64,000 nt of DNA from UBA11865 sp963749825 (GCA_963749825.1 CAVVOI010000009.1:859418-923417); one strand, 5' to 3'. Positions 7,777 to 17,582 are shown, numbered from the stretch's first letter. Program-made: numbers and translations. The notes: generated from the sequence alone by a model not told the origin.

Positions 7777-9444
7777 TTATGCACCTCCCAACCAGTGAAC
7801 GAAATCGGCCGCGACCAGCTGGGCCGAATCGAAGACGTTCGCCGCCGAATCCAGCACAGTCACGGTAGAATCGAATTGTTGAGCTACCTGGACCCTTTCG
7901 ACAACAGGCGCCATTCCGGAAGCCACGATACTCGACAACGTTGAAGGAAATAAGCCAATGACAACTAAGATTAAAACGAAAGACACGAGGACGAGCTTGT
8001 CAATCGTCAGAAGTGGTCGCATGTCGTGCCATTTGTGTTCATCGTAGTTGCCGAAGAAAACGCGCCCTATGGCCCGCAGTATGTAAGCAGCGGTGATCAC
8101 CACACCCAAAACGGCCAGGATGGCGATCCAGTTATAGTAGTCGGCAGGATTTAGACCGAGAACGGTATTGCTCAAATCCATTGAGGTCCCGTTCCAGAGA
8201 CCCAAAAATATGGGGAATTCGGCGATAAAACCCGATAGTCCGGGCATACCCATTGATACTAAACCACCAACAACAAATGCGACCATAGCCCAGGGCAGCA
8301 CTTTCATCATGCCGCCAAGTTCTGTCATATCACGGGTGTGGGCTCTGTCGTATACCATGCCGACGACAGAAAAGAAGAGGGCGGTCATGACGCCGTGACT
8401 GACCATTTGTATGCCTGCTCCCATAAATCCATCTAGATTCATGGTGGCAAACCCCATGGTGACCAAACCCATGTGGCTAACGCTTGAATAACCGATGAGA
8501 TATTTCATATCGGTCTGACGCATGGCAATCAAGGATCCGTACAAGACGTTAACCAGGGTAAATAAGATGAGGAAGGGCATCCAATAAACGGTACCTTCGG
8601 GCAAAATCTGAATGCCAACTCGCAAAGAGGCGTAAGCGCCCAACTTCATGAGCACGCCCGCGTGAATCATAGAGACAGCGGTAGGGGCTGCAACGTGACC
8701 GTCTGGCGACCAGTTGTGTAGAGGCCAGATGCCTGCCAGGATGCCAAAGCCTAAGAACAACGGCAAAAACCAAATGCGTTGAATGTTGAGCGGGAAAGTA
8801 GCTTCTGACCAAACCCGCAAATCGAAAGTGGGGCTAAGGGCTTCTGAATATTCGGGCAGCAGGAAGTAGAGCACCAGGAAGGCGATAAAGGATATGAAGC
8901 TACCGATTAAGAGATACAAGGTGAGCTTCATCGAGGCATATTCTCTTGTTTTCTCCCAGCCCCAGATGACGATGAGCACGTACATGGGCAACACCGCCAA
9001 CTCGTAGAAGAAGAACAGCAGAAATCCGTCGACAGCTACAAAAACGCCTTGGACGCCCGCAACGAGAAGCATGAAAAAGGCGAAAAACTCGCGCGGCCGG
9101 TCGTCAATACTCCAGGAAATTAAGACGCCGCCAACACCAACCACCGCGGTTAGTAACACCAAGGTAGCGCTAAGACCATCGACGCCCACGATGTAATTGA
9201 GGCCGATGCTTGGGACCCACGAGTGTTCTTCTACTAACCTCAGTGATTCAGCCCAAGAGGAGCCTGCTGCCGGTAAATTTTGGCGGTAAACGACAAAAAT
9301 GAATACCGCCAACAATAAACCCAACGCCGCGCCGGCGAGAGCCAGCATGCGGGCATTCTCCTTCCTGTCCTTGGGCAGTAGGAGGATGATGATCGCCGTT
9401 AATATGGGCGATAACACTATGATAGAAAGAAAGGGAAACTCCAT
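7777..9444 (-). CDS. nuoM: NADH-quinone oxidoreductase subunit M (second copy)
   Basis: Antiporter-like subunit of the complex I membrane arm, 555 aa. NuoM features are ELAVLPMYVLIVIWGWE (conserved Glu), LYLLIGSFISFIAFL, IWPLHNWSPDGHVAAPTAVSMIHAGVLMKLGAY (conserved His and Lys) and KYLIGYSSVSHMGLVTMG. It carries an extra C-terminal tail of about 35 residues after the last helix (VVERVQVAQQFDSTV and onward). It is the second of two adjacent NuoM genes with clearly different sequences, so it is not a recent duplicate. Confidence 0.94.
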   Translation of the reverse strand: MEFPFLSIIVLSPILTAIIILLLPKDRKENARMLALAGAALGLLLAVFIFVVYRQNLPAAGSSWAESLRLVEEHSWVPSIGLNYIVGVDGLSATLVLLTAVVGVGGVLISWSIDDRPREFFAFFMLLVAGVQGVFVAVDGFLLFFFYELAVLPMYVLIVIWGWEKTREYASMKLTLYLLIGSFISFIAFLVLYFLLPEYSEALSPTFDLRVWSEATFPLNIQRIWFLPLFLGFGILAGIWPLHNWSPDGHVAAPTAVSMIHAGVLMKLGAYASLRVGIQILPEGTVYWMPFLILFTLVNVLYGSLIAMRQTDMKYLIGYSSVSHMGLVTMGFATMNLDGFMGAGIQMVSHGVMTALFFSVVGMVYDRAHTRDMTELGGMMKVLPWAMVAFVVGGLVSMGMPGLSGFIAEFPIFLGLWNGTSMDLSNTVLGLNPADYYNWIAILAVLGVVITAAYILRAIGRVFFGNYDEHKWHDMRPLLTIDKLVLVSFVLILVVIGLFPSTLSSIVASGMAPVVERVQVAQQFDSTVTVLDSAANVFDSAQLVAADFVHWLGGA

Positions 9445-9522
9445 TTTATCAGTTCCACTTAAATAAAGGTTGTTAGCCTTTGGCTATTAATGTGTCTTGG
9501 CCGATAGAAAATACACTCCAAG

Positions 9523-11070
9523 CTAAAATAAAAATATCTTTGTGACTGTGTCGTTAATGACGGCTAGAATCCATTGGGGCCAGATACCCAGCGACAACAT
9601 TAGAATCATCAGTGGCCAAATAACGAGATGTTCTCGCAGATTCATATCTTTGAGATCTTGCCACTTGGGATTTACTTCACCGTGAAGAGTAAAACCAATG
9701 CCTTTCAGTATATATGCACCAGTCATTAGTAAACCAAGCATCGATAAAGCGATTTGAATTTTGAACGGAGCCCCCCAAGCGCCACGGGTGATCATGAATT
9801 CGCCGACGAAGCCGTTCAAGCCCGGCAAACCTAAAGAGGCCATACTGGAAAAAACCAAGGCCGCGCCAAAGAAAGGTAATATTGACCAGAGGCCACCATA
9901 ATCCTTCAATTGCCTGGTATGAGCGCGTTCATAGATGACGCCCACCAAGAAAAACATGGCAGCCGCTGATAATCCATGATTAAACATCTGCATGACGGCA
10001 CCGCTAGTGGCGATGATCGCATCCTCGTTCATGTTGCTATTGGTATATTGGGAGCCAAACACCCAGGCCATCACGGCAATACCCATGACCACAAAGCCCA
10101 TGTGATTGATCGAAGAATAAGCGACCAATCGTTTAAAGTCCCATTGACCAAAAGCCGCATAGCCACCCATAATGATGCTGAGCATGCCGAAAATTGCCAG
10201 AACGCCTGCTGTGGCGTGAGCCTGTTCCGGGAATAGGGGTACGGTAAGGCGTATAAAGCCATAGGCGCCCATCTTTAACAATACACCTGCCAAAATCATG
10301 GAACCGGCGGTAGGCGCTTCAGTGTGGGCATCTGGTAGCCAGGTATGGAATGGCCAAACCGGAATCTTAATGGCGAAGGCGATAACGAAAGCCACGTAAG
10401 CAATTCCTTTAAAGAAGCCGGTGGATAGGTTAGTGCCTGGTAAAACCGGCAAATCGAAATTAACCCAGAGTTGGGATAGCTCTGGGATGTCGAAGGTGCC
10501 CATGGAAAGGCCGATGACCTGGATGGCTAATAAGAGGCCCAGGCTACCTGCCATTGTGTAAATCATGAATTTGAAGGAGGCATAACGGCGATCCTTACCG
10601 CCCCAATAGCGGATCAGGAAGTACATCGGGACCAGGCTAAATTCCCAGAAGATAAAGAATATGACCAGGTCCAAGGCGACGAAAAGGCCCAACATCGCTG
10701 TTTCCAAAATCAGGAACAAGATCATGTAGGGCTTTATCTTGTCGTCGATTCGGAAAGAAGCCAAAATGGCCAGCGGGGTAAGGATGGCTGTTAGCAACAG
10801 CATGGGTAGGCTGATGCCATCGGCGCCTAGATGGAATGAAGAACCAATTTCTGGAAACCACTCGGCCTGAATCTGGTACTGCATGAGTGCATCAACTCGA
10901 TCGTAATTGAGCCAGGCAATGAGCACAAACACGAGTGTGATGGACGCGAAAGCTAAAGCCACCCAACGGACAAGGTTTTTTTCATCGCTGGGTAACAAAA
11001 CGATGAGCAATGCCCCGACCACGGGAGCAAGGATGATGAAGATAAGAATATTCTCTAGTAGGAAATCCAT
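9523..11070 (-). CDS. nuoM: NADH-quinone oxidoreductase subunit M (first copy)
   Basis: Antiporter-like complex I subunit, 515 aa. Motifs: FWEFSLVPMYFLIRYWGGKDRRYASFKFMIYTM with the Glu and Lys of the pump half-channels, IPVWPFHTWLPDAHTEAPTAGSMILAGVLLKMGAYG, and KRLVAYSSINHMGFVVMG. It lies 11 bp after nuoL and 78 bp before the second nuoM. Two different NuoM proteins in one operon imply a membrane arm with four large antiporter-like subunits (L, M, M, N) instead of three. Confidence 0.95.
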   Translation of the reverse strand: MDFLLENILIFIILAPVVGALLIVLLPSDEKNLVRWVALAFASITLVFVLIAWLNYDRVDALMQYQIQAEWFPEIGSSFHLGADGISLPMLLLTAILTPLAILASFRIDDKIKPYMILFLILETAMLGLFVALDLVIFFIFWEFSLVPMYFLIRYWGGKDRRYASFKFMIYTMAGSLGLLLAIQVIGLSMGTFDIPELSQLWVNFDLPVLPGTNLSTGFFKGIAYVAFVIAFAIKIPVWPFHTWLPDAHTEAPTAGSMILAGVLLKMGAYGFIRLTVPLFPEQAHATAGVLAIFGMLSIIMGGYAAFGQWDFKRLVAYSSINHMGFVVMGIAVMAWVFGSQYTNSNMNEDAIIATSGAVMQMFNHGLSAAAMFFLVGVIYERAHTRQLKDYGGLWSILPFFGAALVFSSMASLGLPGLNGFVGEFMITRGAWGAPFKIQIALSMLGLLMTGAYILKGIGFTLHGEVNPKWQDLKDMNLREHLVIWPLMILMLSLGIWPQWILAVINDTVTKIFLF

Positions 11071-11081
11071 AGTTCAGCTCG

Positions 11082-13340
11082 TTAGAATAGGCCGTCAAGG
11101 AAACCAGAGTTAATTAACAAAACGACGACTGCCAATGCCCAGCCAATTAAGACCGACACTAGCACGTATTCCTGAATCTTGCCTGTTTGAATGGCCCGGA
11201 ATTCTTGGGCCAGTACCAATACCTGGTCTTTAAGCCAATCGACGCCACCACTGATGACGACTTCTTCAAAACGCTTCATGTAGTAGCCCAGGCGATAAAA
11301 TGCCCGGGCAATAAGATTTAATGTCCCGTCGATAATGCCGCGATCGATCCACTCGTAAACGAATGTTCGGGCTAACCATTTGGTGGGTCTAATGAAAATA
11401 ATTTCGTAAAGCTCGTCCCACCACCATTTGTTCTGAAGGAAGGTGTACATAGGCCCAAGTGGCTTAACCAGGGGGTCGGGCTGGCCTTCTTCGAGAGGTT
11501 TGCGGCCGTAAATCCACCAGCCTAGGAACAAACCACCGATGGCGACGAAAAGAGACATGATCAATGGAACGTAGCTAAATTCTTCGATGGCGAAAACAAT
11601 GCCCTCCAAAGCGGGGAGGCTAAATAATTCGATCATCGTTTCTTCAATAGAGGTCGCCACAAAATGTTCAAAGAAGTTGTTACTGAACAGTGGGCCCAGT
11701 ATGGGGAAATTCTCAGGCACACCACTCAGACCGGCGAAGAGCGCAAAAACCGAAAGGACGACCAAGGGCACGGTCATGAACCAATTACTCTCGTGAGCGT
11801 GTTCCGCTAATTTGGTTCGCGGTTTGCCCAAAAAGGTGAGCGAAATTTGCCGGGCTGTGTAAAAAGCGGTCAGTAGCGCACCGATAACTAAGACCCAGAA
11901 AATAATAAAGGCCAAGGGTTCGCCATCGGTCGAGCCTTCCTTCCAAAGGACCGCCAGTATCTCATCTTTTGACCAGAATCCGGCCGTGATGATGGGGAAT
12001 CCGGAAAGAGCCAGGCCACCTATCAGGAAAGTCCAAAAAGTTATTGGCATCTTCTTGCGCAGCCCGCCCATGTTCATCATATCTTGAGGATCGGTGTGAT
12101 GATCGTGGGCTTCTTCGGCGCCATGTTCCATGCCATGAATGATGGAGCCTGAGCCTAGAAATAGAAGGGCTTTGAAGAAACCATGGGTGATGAGGTGAAA
12201 GGCTGCGGCGATATAAGCGCCAACGGCTACGGCGGCAACCATGTAACCTAACTGAGATATGGTCGAAAAGGCGAGGACCCTTTTGACATCATTTTGGGCA
12301 ACTGCGATTGTAGCCGCCATTAAGGCAGTAAATGCACCAATGCCGCCGATTACTATCTCAACACCGCCGGCGCCCTCGATGGCGACGACAATCAAGGGGA
12401 AAATTCGTAATATTAAATAGACACCGGCCGAAACCATTGCCGCGGCGTGGATAACAGCGCTAACTGGGGTTGGGCCTTCCATGGCGTCTGGCAACCAGAC
12501 ATGTAACGGCCATTGCGCCGATTTTCCGACAGTACCCGAGAAAAGCAGTAAGGCCATGAGGGCGAGTCCGCCGGCGCCAACTATTTCCGCTGCATGTTCC
12601 AGGCTCTCGGCCGAGAAGGCTTCGCTAAAGGTCAGTGTGCCAAAAACGCGGTAGAAGAAGACGATGCCCAGGAGCATGACCACATCGCCAATGCGGGTGG
12701 TCATAAAGGCTTTCACCGCAGCCGATCGCGGCGGAAGCTGTTTTGGATCGTCGTATTTCTTAGCGTACCAGAAGCCAATCAGCAAGTAAGAACAGAGCCC
12801 CATGAGTTCCCAACCCACGAACAGGGTCAGCAAGTTATCGCTCACAACCAGGATCAGCATCGATCCGCCAAAGAGGCTCATGAAAGCGAAGAAACGAGAG
12901 AATAATGGTTCTATTCCATCATGATTGGGCTTGCCCTTCACAGGATGGGATCCAGGTCCCGCCCCCCAACGGTGATAGCCAACGCTATACATGACGATCA
13001 TGCTCACTGTCGTGGTGACCATAATCAACATCACGGCCGTGAGGGCGTCCACAGATACACCAATCTTTAGCCAATTGAAAAAGGGCCCCACCGGCAACCA
13101 AGCGAAGGAACTATGAACGATTTGAGGATGTTCTACCAGGTGGTGCGGGTCCTCGATGAAGGCCAAGATGGTGGCGATTGCCACAAGCCAACCTAAAACC
13201 AGGGCAAACCCGACGCCGGCCCAGGCCAAGATCCAACTCAAGGTCTTGTTACGATTCGTGAACAGGACGATGAGAAAAAAGACCAACAAGGGACCGGCTG
13301 GAATGAGCCAGGTAAAAGTGGTCAATAATTCTTCCGACAT
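11082..13340 (-). CDS. nuoL: NADH-quinone oxidoreductase subunit L with extended lateral-helix region
   Basis: Distal antiporter-like subunit of complex I carrying the long lateral helix that runs along the membrane arm. Motifs: LFVGWELMGLCSYLLIGFWY, GKSAQWPLHVWLPDAMEGPTPVSAVIHAAAMVSAGVYL and KRVLAFSTISQLGYMVAAVAVG. It has 752 aa, against about 613 in E. coli. From the FIRP motif to GKIQEYV there are 67 residues where E. coli has about 36. Compared with usual bacterial NuoL, a segment of about 27 residues (roughly 685-711, including KRFEEVVISGGVDWLKDQ) is extra. This fits a longer lateral helix spanning a second NuoM. Confidence 0.95.
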   Translation of the reverse strand: MSEELLTTFTWLIPAGPLLVFFLIVLFTNRNKTLSWILAWAGVGFALVLGWLVAIATILAFIEDPHHLVEHPQIVHSSFAWLPVGPFFNWLKIGVSVDALTAVMLIMVTTTVSMIVMYSVGYHRWGAGPGSHPVKGKPNHDGIEPLFSRFFAFMSLFGGSMLILVVSDNLLTLFVGWELMGLCSYLLIGFWYAKKYDDPKQLPPRSAAVKAFMTTRIGDVVMLLGIVFFYRVFGTLTFSEAFSAESLEHAAEIVGAGGLALMALLLFSGTVGKSAQWPLHVWLPDAMEGPTPVSAVIHAAAMVSAGVYLILRIFPLIVVAIEGAGGVEIVIGGIGAFTALMAATIAVAQNDVKRVLAFSTISQLGYMVAAVAVGAYIAAAFHLITHGFFKALLFLGSGSIIHGMEHGAEEAHDHHTDPQDMMNMGGLRKKMPITFWTFLIGGLALSGFPIITAGFWSKDEILAVLWKEGSTDGEPLAFIIFWVLVIGALLTAFYTARQISLTFLGKPRTKLAEHAHESNWFMTVPLVVLSVFALFAGLSGVPENFPILGPLFSNNFFEHFVATSIEETMIELFSLPALEGIVFAIEEFSYVPLIMSLFVAIGGLFLGWWIYGRKPLEEGQPDPLVKPLGPMYTFLQNKWWWDELYEIIFIRPTKWLARTFVYEWIDRGIIDGTLNLIARAFYRLGYYMKRFEEVVISGGVDWLKDQVLVLAQEFRAIQTGKIQEYVLVSVLIGWALAVVVLLINSGFLDGLF

Positions 13341-13443
13341 GCAGCGATCCTTAAATTTGAGCCGCTAACCTGATGTAACCAGGAGCGGGCTCTCAGGAAT
13401 GTTGAGAACACCTATTAATGGCCGAAAAGACAAAACCAGCGGC

Positions 13444-13752
13444 CTAATATTTCAAAGTATCAAGATCTTCGGCAACAACCGAGTCGCGACTGCGATAAAC
13501 CGTGATGATCAAAGCCAAACCGACGGCCGCTTCGGCTGCGGCTACGGCAATCACAAATACTGCCCAGGCAACACCCACTTGTTTTTCTGGTTGCAAATAT
13601 CGCCAAAATGCCACCAGATTGATGTTCACGGCATTGAGCATCAATTCGACGGCCATCAGAATCGCTACGGCGTTACGACGAGCCATCACGCCATAGAGGC
13701 CGATACAAAACAACAAAGCAGCTACAACCAAGTACCAGGACAGTGGGATCAT
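13444..13752 (-). CDS. nuoK: NADH-quinone oxidoreductase subunit K
   Basis: Small three-helix complex I subunit with the two conserved membrane glutamates: GVMARRNAVAILMAVELMLNAVN and AVFVIAVAAAEAAVGLALII. It has 102 aa, the standard size. The start overlaps the nuoJ stop by four bases (ATGA), which indicates translational coupling. About 100 bp separate it from nuoL. Confidence 0.96.
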   Translation of the reverse strand: MIPLSWYLVVAALLFCIGLYGVMARRNAVAILMAVELMLNAVNINLVAFWRYLQPEKQVGVAWAVFVIAVAAAEAAVGLALIITVYRSRDSVVAEDLDTLKY

Positions 13753-14276
13753 GATTCTTTCTCCGGCCGAGCGAGGAAGACCGCGCCGACGAGAGCGGCT
13801 AATAATAAAACAGAGGCAACTTCAAAGGGAATAACATATGCCTCGGGACTTACCAATAGTGCGCCAAGTTGCTTCACACCTGCTTCAATCACTACGTCGC
13901 TGACTTCGGCCGGTGCAGCATATTTTGATGTAGGCCAGGTGCGTAGTGCAACAGCGGCTAATAAAGTGAAGGCTAATATTGCGGCGGCTAGACCCCAAAC
14001 AGGCTGGGAGTTGAACGGAGACTCCACGGTCTGCATGAGACGGCGGGTCATCATGATGGCAAAGATCACCAGGATCGAAATGGCACCTATGTAGACCAAA
14101 AGCTGGGCAATTGCTAAGAATCCTGCTTCAAGCAAAATGTATAGGCCGGCTACGCCTAAGAAGGACGCCATTAGGGCAATAGCAGCCCTAAAGAGATTTC
14201 GATCGGTCACCACGACTATGGCTGAAATAATCGTGAATAAGCTGATTAAGATAAAAACAACTTGCTGAATAGTCAT
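13749..14276 (-). CDS. nuoJ: NADH-quinone oxidoreductase subunit J
   Basis: Complex I membrane subunit, 175 aa and five helices. Conserved features: RNLFRAAIALMASFLGVAGLYILLEAGFLAIAQLLVYIGAISILVIFAIMM, then the C-terminal helix EVASVLLLAALVGAVFLAR. It lies between nuoH and nuoK. In most bacteria nuoI sits between H and J; here there is only a 43-bp gap, so the iron-sulfur subunit NuoI is absent from the operon. Confidence 0.95.
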   Translation of the reverse strand: MTIQQVVFILISLFTIISAIVVVTDRNLFRAAIALMASFLGVAGLYILLEAGFLAIAQLLVYIGAISILVIFAIMMTRRLMQTVESPFNSQPVWGLAAAILAFTLLAAVALRTWPTSKYAAPAEVSDVVIEAGVKQLGALLVSPEAYVIPFEVASVLLLAALVGAVFLARPEKES

Positions 14277-14319
14277 TCTGTCAGCCTTTCCTAATAAAAC
14301 ACTTGCTTAACGAGCTTGA

Positions 14320-15570
14320 CTAGTGGACGGCACTGGTCGCAGTCTGTATTTCTGTTGAATCAGAAGCCGTTTCGTTGTTAATTCCCGGAGCCTCTTCATA
14401 GGACCGGCGTTGCCGGGCAAAGCGACGAACGACTTCGATTGCGATCAGGAAGACTACGACGTTGACAAGAAATAAGATACCTGCCGATGCCCATGGATTG
14501 ATATCTTCAGGCAGTAATTTAACGACTACGGCGACAATCAATATCAAGGTCAGGGTTAAAGGAACAAGAAATTTCCAATTGAAATTTAACAATTGGTCAA
14601 TTCGTATGCGTGGAAAAGTGCCGCGAATCCAAATGAATATGAAGTAGATAAAAAACACTTTGATAAAGAAATACACTAATCCAAGAATCGGATACTCTAC
14701 CGCACCAGGTCCCCGCCAACCTCCTAAGTATATGGTCGTGAACAAGGCAGCCATAAACAAGGCACTGATGAATTCCGCTAAGAAAAACATAGCAAATTTC
14801 ATGCCGCTGTATTCAGTATGGTAGCCTGCAACAATTTCGGACTCGGCTTCCAATAGGTCAAAGGGTGTGCGTCCTAGTTCTGCCAGGGCGGATATGAAAA
14901 AAATCAATGCAGAGAGGGGAACTACGACAACGTACCAAACTTCTTGAGAGGCCACTATCCGCTGCATAGACATGGAACCCGTGAGAAGTATTGGAATTAA
15001 CAAAGCCATGACCATCGGAACTTCGTAGCTTACTAGCTGAGCGACCGAACGAAATGCACCCAGCAGCGCGTATTTATTATTTGATCCCCATCCAGCTAAA
15101 AGCAAAGCTACAACTGACACTGAACTGATGGCTAAGACATAAAAAAGTCCAACATTGAGATCTGCACCGATAACCCCAGGAGCAAATGGAATAACCGCCC
15201 ACATGAGCAGCGAAGCGATGACGATGACAAGTGGTGCCAGATTGAATGCGAGTTTATCTGCGCCAAATGGCGTGATAACCTCCTTGGTCAACAGTTTCAT
15301 TACATCGGCTATGGTTTGGAGTAAACCATAGCGACCACCGACTCGATTCGGGCCAATCCGATCTTGAATTCGGGCGACCACTTTACGTTCCAGCCAAATA
15401 AGCGCGATCACAATTAGCAAATTGAACGTACAAATAATGAAGATGACTACGATGTCCAGGATAGCTTCTAACAACCAGGCCGGTATGTTGTCAGACCAAA
15501 CATCTCGCAAATAACCAATTGTATTTAACTGCACCAAACTTTGAAGAAATTCGACAATGTCAAAGGTCAT
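14320..15570 (-). CDS. nuoH: NADH-quinone oxidoreductase subunit H
   Basis: Membrane subunit that forms the quinone-site interface with the peripheral arm. Signature sequences: ERKVVARIQDRIGPNRVG, and the acidic loop AELGRTPFDLLEAESEIVAGYHTEYSG. It has 416 aa, longer than the usual 325-350. The excess is an N-terminal extension of about 30 residues and a C-terminal tail rich in Ser, Thr and Glu (EEAPGINNETASDSTE). It lies second in the operon after nuoA. Confidence 0.96.
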   Translation of the reverse strand: MTFDIVEFLQSLVQLNTIGYLRDVWSDNIPAWLLEAILDIVVIFIICTFNLLIVIALIWLERKVVARIQDRIGPNRVGGRYGLLQTIADVMKLLTKEVITPFGADKLAFNLAPLVIVIASLLMWAVIPFAPGVIGADLNVGLFYVLAISSVSVVALLLAGWGSNNKYALLGAFRSVAQLVSYEVPMVMALLIPILLTGSMSMQRIVASQEVWYVVVVPLSALIFFISALAELGRTPFDLLEAESEIVAGYHTEYSGMKFAMFFLAEFISALFMAALFTTIYLGGWRGPGAVEYPILGLVYFFIKVFFIYFIFIWIRGTFPRIRIDQLLNFNWKFLVPLTLTLILIVAVVVKLLPEDINPWASAGILFLVNVVVFLIAIEVVRRFARQRRSYEEAPGINNETASDSTEIQTATSAVH

Positions 15571-15656
15571 GAATTGCTCCGATCTTCTCCTCGCAAAAAA
15601 TACCGGGTATTACAAAGCAGTAATGTTGGAAAACCCGGATCAAGTATCGATTCTGG

Positions 15657-16013
15657 CTAGAACCACTCCAACGCACCTTCCCGCCACACGTAACCCAAGG
15701 CCGCTAGCAAGATGACAACAAAGATTATTATCTCGATTACGGCAAAAAAGGGCAGTTGGTTAAATGCGGCTGCGATGGGGAATAAAAATACGGCTTCAAC
15801 GTCAAAGACAACAAATACAAGGGCAAAGATGTAATATTGCACCTTAAATTGAATCCAAGTATCGCCAACAGTTTCTACACCACATTCATAGGTAGATTGT
15901 TTTATAGGATTTGGCTTTTTAGGACCGAGTAAGGTTCCTAAAAGTATTGGCAAGCCAGGAAAAACAACGGCAATTACTACAAAGAGCAGGATGAATTGCC
16001 AATCACTAATCAT
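15657..16013 (-). CDS. nuoA: NADH-quinone oxidoreductase subunit A
   Basis: Three-helix membrane subunit at the junction with the peripheral arm, 118 aa. Motifs: KPNPIKQSTYECGVETVGD with the conserved loop Cys, and FALVFVVFDVEAVFLFPIA with the conserved acidic residues. It is the first gene of the operon. AAGGAAAA precedes the ATG and a predicted promoter lies 45 bp upstream. The nuoB, C and D genes that usually follow nuoA are missing. Confidence 0.96.
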   Translation of the reverse strand: MISDWQFILLFVVIAVVFPGLPILLGTLLGPKKPNPIKQSTYECGVETVGDTWIQFKVQYYIFALVFVVFDVEAVFLFPIAAAFNQLPFFAVIEIIIFVVILLAALGYVWREGALEWF

Positions 16014-16057
16014 CTATAACTTTTCCTTGTGAATTGGTGATTGTGAAATATATCTCA

Positions 16058-16086
16058 TTTATAGCATATGCCCAAAACACCGGCAA
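16058..16086 (-). promoter_or_regulatory. Predicted sigma70-type promoter of the nuo operon
   Basis: Minus strand: -35 TTGCCG (16081-16086), 17-bp spacer, -10 TATAAA (16058-16063). It predicts a start near 16051 and a leader of about 38 nt before nuoA. This 434-bp gap (16014-16447) lies between divergent nuoA and glk; I saw no gene in the rest of it. Confidence 0.6.
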
Positions 16087-16447
16087 CGGGCAGCGAAACC
16101 GGATTCTAACAGAAAGATTGTTACAAGCAATAATAGTTTTCTGGCAAAGAGTCTGATGAATTTTGAGCGGCTAGGGGTGTTAGCTCCAACCCGTTAGCTT
16201 CTGTTTTTGCTGACTATATAAGGAAATACATCCCATCACCTTTTTTAACAGAATTGCCCGTCAACTTGGATTGCCCATAGCGATTATTAAAGCGTGCATG
16301 ATGAAAGCGCCAATGCCTAATTCGACAAGCTCTAGCTGGGAAGCAATAATCTTTGATGAAAACCACGACAATCATTTTTTTTCGACGTTCTGAAAGATCA
16401 AAAACAGTGGATTAGATCTTAGCAAAGTGAGTTGAAATATAGAGACG

Positions 16448-17455
16448 ATGAATTCGAGAGAGCAAGCATTGCATCTTGCAGCAGATATTGGGGGAACAAA
16501 AACCGTTCTGGCTTTGTTCACAGCTCACGACGGTCCCCACAAACCATTATCTGAAAGTCGTTATGCCAGCAATGATTATGAATCGCTGGCACAAATCATT
16601 TTTGATTATCTGGATGGTTTAGAATCGTCGATTCAATCGGTGACGTTTGGCGTTGCCGGACCCGTACACGAGGACAAAGTTCAGGTAACAAATCTTCCGT
16701 GGATTGTCGACGCACGAAGGTTATCGGCCGAATTAAGCGGCGTGCCTGTCTTTTTGTTGAACGATCTGGAGGCGATCGCTTATTCAATTCCAACCCTTGT
16801 AGCAGATGATGTGGAGTCAATTAAACCGGGAAAACGGCAAAACAAAGGGCCCGTCGCCGTCATCGCACCCGGTACGGGACTTGGAGAAGCCTTCCTTTTT
16901 TGGGATGGACACCATTATCGGCCGATCCCAAGCGAAGGAGGGCATACTGATTTTGCCCCAGCGACCTCACTGGAACTGGAATTATTGGCCTATCTGCAGC
17001 CCCGCCTTGGCCACGTAAGTTACGAGCGGGTTTGCTCAGGACTTGGCATCCAAAATCTGTACGCTTTCTTGCGTGACACGAAACAGTATGGCGAACCGGA
17101 TTGGCTGCGGGATGAGCTGAGCGCGGTAACGGATCCAACTCCCGTCATCTTCAATTGTGCCTTGAATGAAAGGGCCGAAATTTGTCAGGCTACCCTAGAA
17201 CTATTTCTTTCGATTTTGGGCAGTGAAGCGGGAAACCTGGTTCTACAGACACTGGCAACAGGGGGTGTCTATCTGGCCGGCGGCATTCCCCCCAGGATAA
17301 TACCGCAGCTTCGTGGTGGACGATTCTTGGATGCTTTTATCCGCAAGGGCCGGTTATCCAACATGTTAATGACGGTGCCTATCGACGTCATTACAAATTC
17401 AAAGGCTGCATTATTTGGAGCGGCAAACCATGCCCTTCTCAACGCCGCCGACTGA
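16448..17455 (+). CDS. glk: Glucokinase (Glk family)
   Basis: Phosphorylates glucose with ATP in the cytoplasm. 335 aa. Motifs: LAADIGGTKTVLALF (phosphate-binding loop 1), SVTFGVAGPVHEDKVQVTNLPW, LLNDLEAIAYSI (catalytic Asp), VIAPGTGLGEAFLF, and the Glk-type SEGGHTDFAP. The ending LAGGIPPRI plus the AALFGAANHA helix fit the E. coli-type Glk rather than ROK kinases, since the ROK zinc motif is absent. It precedes 6-phosphogluconolactonase, so the pair feeds the oxidative pentose phosphate route; glucose-6-phosphate dehydrogenase is not in the window. Confidence 0.9.
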   Translation: MNSREQALHLAADIGGTKTVLALFTAHDGPHKPLSESRYASNDYESLAQIIFDYLDGLESSIQSVTFGVAGPVHEDKVQVTNLPWIVDARRLSAELSGVPVFLLNDLEAIAYSIPTLVADDVESIKPGKRQNKGPVAVIAPGTGLGEAFLFWDGHHYRPIPSEGGHTDFAPATSLELELLAYLQPRLGHVSYERVCSGLGIQNLYAFLRDTKQYGEPDWLRDELSAVTDPTPVIFNCALNERAEICQATLELFLSILGSEAGNLVLQTLATGGVYLAGGIPPRIIPQLRGGRFLDAFIRKGRLSNMLMTVPIDVITNSKAALFGAANHALLNAAD

Positions 17456-17582
17456 TCTCGGACAGCAAACACTTCGACAACATTATTTTGGGGACGCACT
17501 GAACTATCCATTAGGCTTGAATTAGACTTATTGGCTCGCTTTTTTTTAATCGATTTAGGTTTTAATTGACGAGGAAAACGAT

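Noticed and set aside
13399..14094. 231-codon plus-strand open frame opposite nuoJ and nuoK
   Set aside because: It lies entirely over two clear complex I genes, has low-complexity Gln/Arg/Thr composition and no ribosome-binding site; it is a shadow.
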